From Candidatus Omnitrophota bacterium (GTDB taxonomy: Bacteria > Omnitrophota > Gorgyraeia > Gygaellales > Profunditerraquicolaceae), in the NCBI GenBank assembly GCA_026387555.1, contig JAPLLM010000116.1, positions 1 through 28,929 of the forward strand: a stretch of DNA of 28,929 bases, written 5' to 3'. A program made the position numbers and the translations under genes. Position 1 is the stretch's first letter. Every line of letters begins with the position of its first letter. Under the pieces are notes generated by a model that was given only the letters and a program-made list of their open reading frames with translations, ran no database searches and was not told the origin of the DNA. Shown piece after piece: positions 23,371 through 28,929 of the stretch.

Positions 23371-23434
23371 GAGGAAGGGGCTCAAAAGTCGTCCCGCGGC
23401 TTGAGAAAATAGCTTCACCGCCCCTTCCTTTTTT
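23371..23434 (+). ncRNA. Short structured RNA or operon terminator
   Basis: The outer stem AGGAAGGGGC (23372-23381) pairs perfectly with GCCCCTTCCT (23420-23429) and is followed by a T run (23429-23434), so it is at least a strong terminator for the pilin operon. It encloses a second hairpin, AAGTCG-TCCCG-CGGCTT (23386-23402), and a free AAAATAGCTTCACC linker, which is more elaborate than a plain terminator. With the promoter just upstream it could be a small RNA of about 60 nt. A start at 23376 would remove the first few stem bases, which weakens this reading. Confidence 0.5.
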
Positions 23435-23558
23435 CTCTCCTTGAGAAGATGATCCTACACTTTGGCAAAGTTTTTGCCAGGAATCAAAGCCCTTCAAAAC
23501 ACAGCGTTAACATCAATTCCCGGAAAGAAAACGCTACCAAAAATACCCACTTTTTTAC
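23435..23558. other. Intergenic region, nothing firm
   Basis: No gene is seen between the terminator and the next promoter. AGCGTT/AACGCT (near 23503-23533) could form a 6-bp hairpin of unclear meaning. Confidence 0.4.
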
Positions 23559-23586
23559 TTGACAGCGACGGATTATATTATATACT
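23559..23586 (+). promoter_or_regulatory. sigma70-type promoter of the giant-protein gene
   Basis: TTGACA (23559-23564), a 16-bp spacer, then TATACT (23581-23586); predicted start near 23593. The bases after the -10 (TTTAAATGTAAT) match those after the pilin-operon promoter. Confidence 0.8.
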
Positions 23587-23592
23587 TTAAAT

Positions 23593-23663
23593 GTAATTGA
23601 TAAAGCAAAGCCACGGGTCCTCACAAAATTTGGGTGTAGTTTTAGGATGGCCGGGCTGCCGAA
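23593..23663 (+). promoter_or_regulatory. Candidate riboswitch R2, GEMM-like but lacking the P2 half
   Basis: GATAAAGCAAAGCCACGGG (23599-23617) contains GCAAAGCCACGGG, a strong match to the central segment of cyclic-di-GMP-I riboswitches. A P3-like hairpin GTCCT/AGGAT (23617-23621 with 23644-23648) follows, then the tail GGCCGGGCTGCCGAA (23649-23663). The GGCAAACC-GAAA hairpin normally found before this segment is absent, and the promoter start leaves no room for it. The leading GATAAAG-CAAA looks like a GEMM 5' end joined directly to the second GCAAA, as if P2 had been removed between two short direct repeats. The ligand is unknown; a c-di-GMP-type nucleotide is the best guess. Confidence 0.5.
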
Positions 23664-23664
23664 T

Positions 23665-23705
23665 ACCGACGAAAGTTGTGATTCAACAGCTCGGTCTTTT
23701 TATTT
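23665..23705 (+). terminator. Leader terminator of R2
   Basis: ACCGA (23665-23669) pairs with TCGGT (23691-23695) and an inner GTTG pairs with CAAC (23675-23678 with 23684-23687), followed by CTTTTTATTT. TCGG could instead pair with CCGA (23659-23662) in the aptamer tail, so an alternative fold exists. It lies 50 bp before the giant-protein start. Confidence 0.75.
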
Positions 23706-23754
23706 AAGGGCTTAATAAATAGTTTTACAAATACTAAATAAAACTTTTTCCAAT

Positions 23755-26700
23755 ATGACAAGTGAAAATCACGAAGCTCATAATGAAGAACCTGGGGTAA
23801 GGGGAAAACTGTTTTCCCCCTCTTTGCATATAGGTAATAATATTAATATGGACAAAGACAAGATCACAAACCCAGAAAGCGAGATAAGCCAGCACGAAGA
23901 GAAGGCGCCTTTTAAATCCAGCTTCAAGACCTGGATAAGAATCGTCGCCTTTATCGTGGTGGCTGTTTTTTTACCGGAGATCCCTGCGCAGGCAATGGAG
24001 TATGACTGGCGGGTTCTTTGGCAGAAGCCGGGGGTAAGCACCTTTGTCCCTAACACGTTAGGCGACTTGCGCACCGTTGACATTCCTCTGACCATCAAAA
24101 ATATCCTTACCGATATCTCCGGCAAACAGATCAATGCGATTCAATTAGCCCCCAATCTAACCGTAAAATTAGATAAGCCTCTAAATATCTCCAAAGCCAG
24201 GATAGAAGAAATATACAACTGGTTAAAAGGGAAGCCCTGCGGTTCCAAGGCCATTTATGATTATTTAAGCTACAAAGGGGCGCAGAATACGGAGCAGGAT
24301 GTCGCGGTATTTGCCCTGACCGTAGATATTTTAAGTGATGTGGTCCAGCCGCAAGGAGAGCCCAAGGTCATTAAGAACTCGCTGTATGCTTTAGCGCGCG
24401 CCAGCGAATTCTTCAGCCACAAGCTTTACGCGGTCAAGTTAACAGGCCCGAACACCGAGCTCCCGGCTCCATTTATTGCCCACCTTAATCCGAGCCACTA
24501 TGTTTTAGTTACCCGTGTCAGCGATGGTAAGGTTTATTACAGCGACAACCATACCGAGAAGTATCTGTCTCTGGATAAGTTCCAGGAGAAGTTCTCCGGT
24601 TATGCTTTGGTGGAAAAGATCGGGGTTGGTATGGAAGCGCTAAGCGAGGCTGAGGCGAAGAAGGTTTTGGGCGCGGATGCCGAAGATGATACTATCTATC
24701 AGGCGGATATAGCTACGATGGATACCGGCGTCGTGGATAATTATGCTCCCCAAGATCAAATGATGCAAGAGTTTGTAGACCAGACTCCCAATGTTTATAT
24801 TTCGGAACCGATGTCTGCGCCGATCTCTATGTCGTCTTTTAATCCGATGAACGATTTCTCCGCTACCCCTGCTTATATGGTTCCGAGTTACGACAACTTC
24901 GTTACTTCTCCAGCCAATACCCTCGGCCCTATAAATCAAGATTGGTACAACACTAATATTTATCAGCCCGCTATCCAGCAGTCGTATGTACCTAATATCG
25001 ATAATATCCCTTCAATGCAGAGTTTCGACGCTCCGATTACGCCGATACAGCAGTCGGTTGCAATACCCACAGCCACACTTGATGCGAGCGGTTATTTACA
25101 TACGCCAGAGTTTTCCGTTTCTTCCGTTCCTTTATCTCCGGATTATACCAGCAGCAATATGTCATTATCCTCAAATATGCCCACGTCCCATGTATTTTCG
25201 GATGGTTCTTTAGGAGTTACCTTTGACGGTAAGACCACCGTATTGGCCAATCCCAACGATCCTAATTTTGGAGTAGTTACTCCTCCTGTAATGGAGCTCA
25301 CTCCGCCTAAACAGACGGACATCGCCGGCGCCAGGATCATAGAGTTCAGCGATAATAGCGCTATGGTTGTCCCTGAAGTTAGCAATCTATTTTCAACCCA
25401 GCCGATAAAATATGTCAATGTGGGGCTTGATAGCGAAGGAGCCATCACAACGTTATATAACAGGGATCAAAGTGTAGGTGGGTTTGATAGGATATACAAT
25501 ATAGACAATAGCGTAGAGGTTATCCAACACCATAATAACGGCGGGAAGGTTTTTGCTTATAATGCCGGGCTTGAGGATAGAGGCGCTTATTATACTGATA
25601 CGGGATTTACATCTATAGGATCTATGCCTACAAATATCACCTTTAATTATCAAGACAAACGATATACCGGAGAGTTAGGGATGGGTTTACTTAAGGGTAG
25701 CGATGGCTTCTTTAAGCCTATTACTGATGTCTACGGAGAGTTTGCAAGGGTAACCGAAGGAAGCCTTATTTACGGTTTTGGGAATACGGCCGGAGGAGAT
25801 TCTTTAGATGTGCGCCGTTTTGGTTCAGGAGTAGCAAGCGACGCAATGGTTAAGCCGTTAGGCGATGGTAAGTTAGAGATCAGCCCGAATGGGCAGATTT
25901 TCTTTGAACAGAATATAGTCGGCGGAGTTGCGAAGAATGACTGGCAGCCCAATCTCAACGGCCCGGGCGTAGAATATATAGCTGCACCCGGCGTGGAAAA
26001 AACAAATACGCCTTTAGATGAGAGAATCTCTATAGATAGCCATACCCAGATTATGAATGATGTAAATCATGGTTTAAGCGTAAGGTCTTACGATGGTATA
26101 TTAGGAAATTTCTACACCAGCGAGAACATAAGATTTGTTGGCAATGAAGTCGGAGCTATATTGTGGGCAGACGAACATCCACTCCGCGCAATCCCCGAAG
26201 TAACTTGGCAGGGTTTAATGGCGCCGGTGCAATTGACCGGAAATGCGCAACTTATTGCTAATTATAGTAAGGGTAATTCTTCCGCTGGATTGGGTAACCA
26301 CGAGTTTGATAGAGTTACCAGCCAATACACCATGCTGTCTTCGATATCGGACGGCAAGGCCACAATTTCAGCAGAGCTTCCTGATAATGATTCAGGGTTA
26401 ACCGGCCAAATAAGCTTATTGCCGGTTTTGCAGGCGGGGTCGCAGCAAGGCAGCCTTACTCCAGTAACCAGCGGAAGGGTTTGGACTAAGCCTTACGAAG
26501 ATATTGAATTTGCTAATGAGTCTGGAACGAATATATCCGGAGTAATGATAGACGCGGCAGGGAATCTCGGAGATATTCGCGGGCATAAAGGATTCTTGTT
26601 AGATGACGCAATTGGTTTAGATATCTATTCTGCTGACCTGAAGCCTACACAACTTGTAAATCAAACAGTAATGCTCTCCAGGGAAGGCGTAAGTTCTACT

Positions 26701-27042
26701 ATTACAGCTACTTTAAAGGATGCCACCCTGACTTATTCCCACAAGGTGGATGCTGGAACCGATGCATATTCTGTCGGTGGCCAAGGCCAAGCTTCGCTTT
26801 TAACATCAAGCGGTAGCTTTAATGGAGCAATCACGCAAGGCACATTAATTATAGGAGATGATGGCAAGATTCGTTTGCAGGGAGGTTTAGGCGATAGCTA
26901 TCTTGATTTTAATAACCTCGCTCATCGCGGTGATAAACCAACTCCACCCACAGGGGATTCCTTAAAGACCGATTACTTCAATGCCGTAGTCGAAGTCGTA
27001 CCCGGGGATAATGCGCTGGTCCGGGTCAAGGCTGAAGGCTAA
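23755..27042 (+). CDS. Giant exported C39-peptidase-like protein, N-terminal part (frame broken)
   Basis: 1095 residues to an early TAA. A cytoplasmic leader of about 55 residues precedes a hydrophobic signal-like segment (59-80, WIRIVAFIVVAVFLPEIPAQA). Residues 150-290 resemble a C39-type cysteine peptidase: C162 in GKPCGSKAIYDYL, H248 in NPSHYVLVTRV and D264 in YYSDNH. Residues 310-480 are Pro/Ser/Asn-rich, and the remainder is a beta-rich repetitive extracellular-type sequence. No good ribosome binding site precedes the ATG; M32 at 23848 is an alternative. The stop results from a 26-nt deficit relative to a downstream duplicate, so the intact protein probably continued through 28929. Its leader carries R2, so it may be co-regulated with the pili. 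Confidence 0.7.
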   Translation: MTSENHEAHNEEPGVRGKLFSPSLHIGNNINMDKDKITNPESEISQHEEKAPFKSSFKTWIRIVAFIVVAVFLPEIPAQAMEYDWRVLWQKPGVSTFVPNTLGDLRTVDIPLTIKNILTDISGKQINAIQLAPNLTVKLDKPLNISKARIEEIYNWLKGKPCGSKAIYDYLSYKGAQNTEQDVAVFALTVDILSDVVQPQGEPKVIKNSLYALARASEFFSHKLYAVKLTGPNTELPAPFIAHLNPSHYVLVTRVSDGKVYYSDNHTEKYLSLDKFQEKFSGYALVEKIGVGMEALSEAEAKKVLGADAEDDTIYQADIATMDTGVVDNYAPQDQMMQEFVDQTPNVYISEPMSAPISMSSFNPMNDFSATPAYMVPSYDNFVTSPANTLGPINQDWYNTNIYQPAIQQSYVPNIDNIPSMQSFDAPITPIQQSVAIPTATLDASGYLHTPEFSVSSVPLSPDYTSSNMSLSSNMPTSHVFSDGSLGVTFDGKTTVLANPNDPNFGVVTPPVMELTPPKQTDIAGARIIEFSDNSAMVVPEVSNLFSTQPIKYVNVGLDSEGAITTLYNRDQSVGGFDRIYNIDNSVEVIQHHNNGGKVFAYNAGLEDRGAYYTDTGFTSIGSMPTNITFNYQDKRYTGELGMGLLKGSDGFFKPITDVYGEFARVTEGSLIYGFGNTAGGDSLDVRRFGSGVASDAMVKPLGDGKLEISPNGQIFFEQNIVGGVAKNDWQPNLNGPGVEYIAAPGVEKTNTPLDERISIDSHTQIMNDVNHGLSVRSYDGILGNFYTSENIRFVGNEVGAILWADEHPLRAIPEVTWQGLMAPVQLTGNAQLIANYSKGNSSAGLGNHEFDRVTSQYTMLSSISDGKATISAELPDNDSGLTGQISLLPVLQAGSQQGSLTPVTSGRVWTKPYEDIEFANESGTNISGVMIDAAGNLGDIRGHKGFLLDDAIGLDIYSADLKPTQLVNQTVMLSREGVSSTITATLKDATLTYSHKVDAGTDAYSVGGQGQASLLTSSGSFNGAITQGTLIIGDDGKIRLQGGLGDSYLDFNNLAHRGDKPTPPTGDSLKTDYFNAVVEVVPGDNALVRVKAEG

Positions 27043-27091
27043 TTATAATGATAAGAATGAATTTGTTGGTATCCAGGGGATGCAGCTGGCC
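26899..27091 (+). repeat. Long direct repeat, copy 1 (carries the 26-nt deficit)
   Basis: It matches 27500-27718 with only two differences near 26922 (CTCAT versus CACAG), plus a missing 26-nt stretch present in copy 2 at 27641-27666. The encoded unit includes YLDFNNLA-x-RGDKPTPPTG and DNALVRVKAEG. The deficit puts a TAA in frame at 27040-27042. Confidence 0.9.
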
Positions 27092-28929
27092 ACTGGTGCC
27101 CAGGGCGCATTACGCGGCTTCGGACTGGGGAATGAATTTGGCGCAGGGAATGCTAACTACTTCACGATGGACGGTAATGACCTGGCCTACCGGGTCGGTG
27201 AAAAAGGTTTTGAAACCCTTCCTCTGGCTACCCAGGAATGGGGAAGCGAGAGTGGGCTTAACAGGACCGATACTTTTGACCGCAAGGATAAATCCGGCCG
27301 CACGATCACTGATACTGCCAGTGTCGATGCCTGGCTGACTAATTTTTACACAGGCAAAGAACTGCTTCTTGACGAAAGTTCCATAGAGGGTACAGCCAAG
27401 GTCTCCACCAAGAGCGACAGGGGATTAACCGCGCAGACCACAGGTGACATCTTCTATAATGATCGCGGCGGGATCATGGTCCGTTCCTCAACCGGTGATT
27501 ATCTTGATTTTAATAACCTCGCACAGCGCGGTGATAAACCAACTCCACCCACAGGGGATTCCTTAAAGACCGATTACTTCAATGCCGTAGTCGAAGTCGT
27601 ACCCGGGGATAATGCGCTGGTCCGGGTCAAGGCTGAAGGCGAACGGAATAAATTAGAGCTCGGGCTTAATTATAATGATAAGAATGAATTTGTTGGTATC
27701 CAGGGGATGCAGCTGGCCGGGATGCAGCTGGCCCAGGGCGCGAAATTTGAGCAGAATGGTAAATCTTATGAAGTAATGGCGAATGGACAAATAAGAGAAA
27801 TCCAGCCGCAGGCGGCACAACAGGCGGAATATTTAGCTGCTGTCAGGCGCGATCCAAAGATGCAAGCCATAGCTAGTGCCTCTGGACAAGACCTTAGCAA
27901 TATGACCATTCAGGAAATGAAAGTTATGGTAGATAAGTATTATAAGGATCTGGTGGCTAAATTCATCGACGGCGATGCAAGAGTAGCTATAGAGAAAGAG
28001 CGCCGGGATCAGCTTAATCAGCAGTTAGGCAAAGTAGTTTCTCTGGAAGCAAAAGGCGCAAGTTTAGAAAGCGCAATGCAGCAGCTGGGTGAGCAGATAA
28101 AGGCGCAATTCGGGGAAGATTTTTACAAATATATTAAGGAACAGTGTGATCAGGGCAGGCAGATAGAATTGGTGTCGAACCAACCGCTGTCACAGGACTC
28201 TCGGTTAACAGGCATATATCAATATATAGGGTTAAGCCAACAGGTAGCCAACCAGAGGCAGGATTTACAAAGAGAAGAAGCCATCTTAGATGGCCTGCAG
28301 GTTCGGTTAGGTAGTGATTGGGATAGAGCAAAAGCAGTACAAGTTGTCGAAACCGCCTTAGGATTAAAGAGCTTCGCAGTTGCCAGAGGCTTCTCGGAAC
28401 TTAACGCCTTTAAGTCAGATGGCGCGATCGATTACGAAAGATTAAAAGCAGCGTCTCAGATGTCCGATAATGCAAAGAGGCTTGTTAATCAGGTCGTCGA
28501 AGATTGGGAAAGGAAATTAAGCGGTGGAACCTGGAGTCCTACTGCCTATCTGGCTAATACGCTTCTAGCAACAGGACTTGAAGGTGCTTACCAAAATATA
28601 CAAGCTCAAAGGGAAGGCATAATCAGTACTGTTTATAATCTACTTAACCCACTGAACTATCTTTATCCTCTTTCTAGAGAAACGATTCTAGCGCGGAATA
28701 TATTTGCAGACTATGTAGCGGAAAGGCGTAATGCAATCGACAAATATGCACAGCAGGTGACAGAACAAAATATAAGAGAGGGCAATGTTTTAGGAACCGC
28801 TATATCAGTTCCGCTACGCTTGGTCTGGACAGCCGCGAAGGGATATACTGTTGACTGGATTAATCTAGTGGGGGGCGTATTGACTGATACGTCGGGAACT
28901 ATGGGCGGCTTTGTGGACTTCGGCAGAGA
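27041..28929 (+). CDS. Continuation of the giant protein in the shifted frame (runs off the window)
   Basis: The frame with codons starting at 27041 (NYNDKNEFVGIQGMQLA...) is open without a stop to the window end, about 629 residues, and continues beyond it. It begins exactly where copy 1 of the long repeat re-aligns with copy 2. In copy 2 the same repeat is read through without a stop, which shows that frame 23755-27039 and this frame were one gene. The first part is beta-rich repeats. From about 27735 it becomes helical and Gln/Glu/Arg-rich (LNQQLGKVVSLEAKG), with a possible membrane or hydrophobic segment near 28610-28680. An ATG at 27011 or 27080 exists, but neither has a ribosome binding site. 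Confidence 0.7.
27500..27718 (+). repeat. Long direct repeat, copy 2 (intact)
   Basis: The partner of 26899-27091. It keeps the 26 bases at 27641-27666, encoding ERNKLELGL, and so reads through in a single frame. The two copies start 601 bp apart. Confidence 0.9.
27704..27733 (+). repeat. Tandem 15-bp duplication
   Basis: GGGATGCAGCTGGCC occurs twice in a row (27704-27718 and 27719-27733), encoding GMQLAGMQLA. Copy 1 of the long repeat has it only once. It is in frame, so it adds five residues. Confidence 0.9.

Noticed and set aside
23207..23497. Minus-strand 96-codon frame after the pilin operon
   Set aside because: It crosses the 12-bp repeat cluster and the terminator stem, so it is not coding-like.
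27048..27338. Plus-strand 96-codon frame just after the early stop of the giant gene
   Set aside because: It lies in neither the 5' frame nor the long open frame from 27041 onward, which has the repeat-encoded protein similarity.

Overview
The window reads as one contiguous piece of a bacterial chromosome: dense, mostly co-directional genes, three tRNA genes, sigma70-like promoters and intrinsic terminators. The lineage is not proven by anything in the sequence. The combination of a Tad/Flp pilus locus with many tiny class-III-signal pilins, a FIST/histidine kinase/GGDEF module, a membrane-TPR protein of the type found in uncultured PVC-related bacteria, and a giant secreted C39-like protein is most like Candidatus Omnitrophota (former OP3) genomes. 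That is an inference from gene style.

Layout. 1-262: tRNA-Gln(CTG), tRNA-Leu(GAG) and a bidirectional terminator. 271-3908 (minus): a three-gene signalling operon of FIST sensor, membrane/GAF histidine kinase, and response regulator with a degenerate GGDEF (GGDDY) domain. 3954-4073: promoter and tRNA-Glu(CTC). 4091-6151: polytopic membrane protein with C-terminal TPRs. 6218-12474: first half of a Tad pilus locus (small membrane protein, PpiC lipoprotein, CpaB, CpaC secretin with an added TonB-C domain, a CpaE-CpaF fusion ATPase, DUF192 protein). 12475-14304 (minus): a 609-residue protein with an N-terminal HTH, a Pro/Glu repeat linker and a transposase-like C-terminal half. 14847-23268: a tightly packed operon with eight Flp-like pilins, TadB, TadC, three TadE/TadG-like proteins and two exported proteins. 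23755 to the window end: a giant exported C39-like protein whose frame is broken by a 26-nt difference inside a duplicated segment.

Regulation is the most interesting layer. Two gene sets (the pilin operon and the giant protein) each start with a strong promoter, a shared sequence just downstream of the -10, a structured leader carrying GCCACGGG...GCCGGG signatures like a cyclic-di-GMP-I (GEMM) riboswitch, and an intrinsic terminator. Separately, a 12-bp sequence AATGTCCAATCT occurs in two clusters of three: one over the promoter of the HTH/transposase-like gene, the other directly after the pilin operon and upstream of a promoter that drives a short structured RNA. The simplest model is that the HTH protein is a domesticated transposase acting as an autoregulated DNA-binding regulator of this locus, and that c-di-GMP or a related nucleotide controls pilus and giant surface protein production. 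Both parts of the model are inference. No prepilin peptidase, insertion sequence with clear ends, CRISPR array or rRNA was seen.
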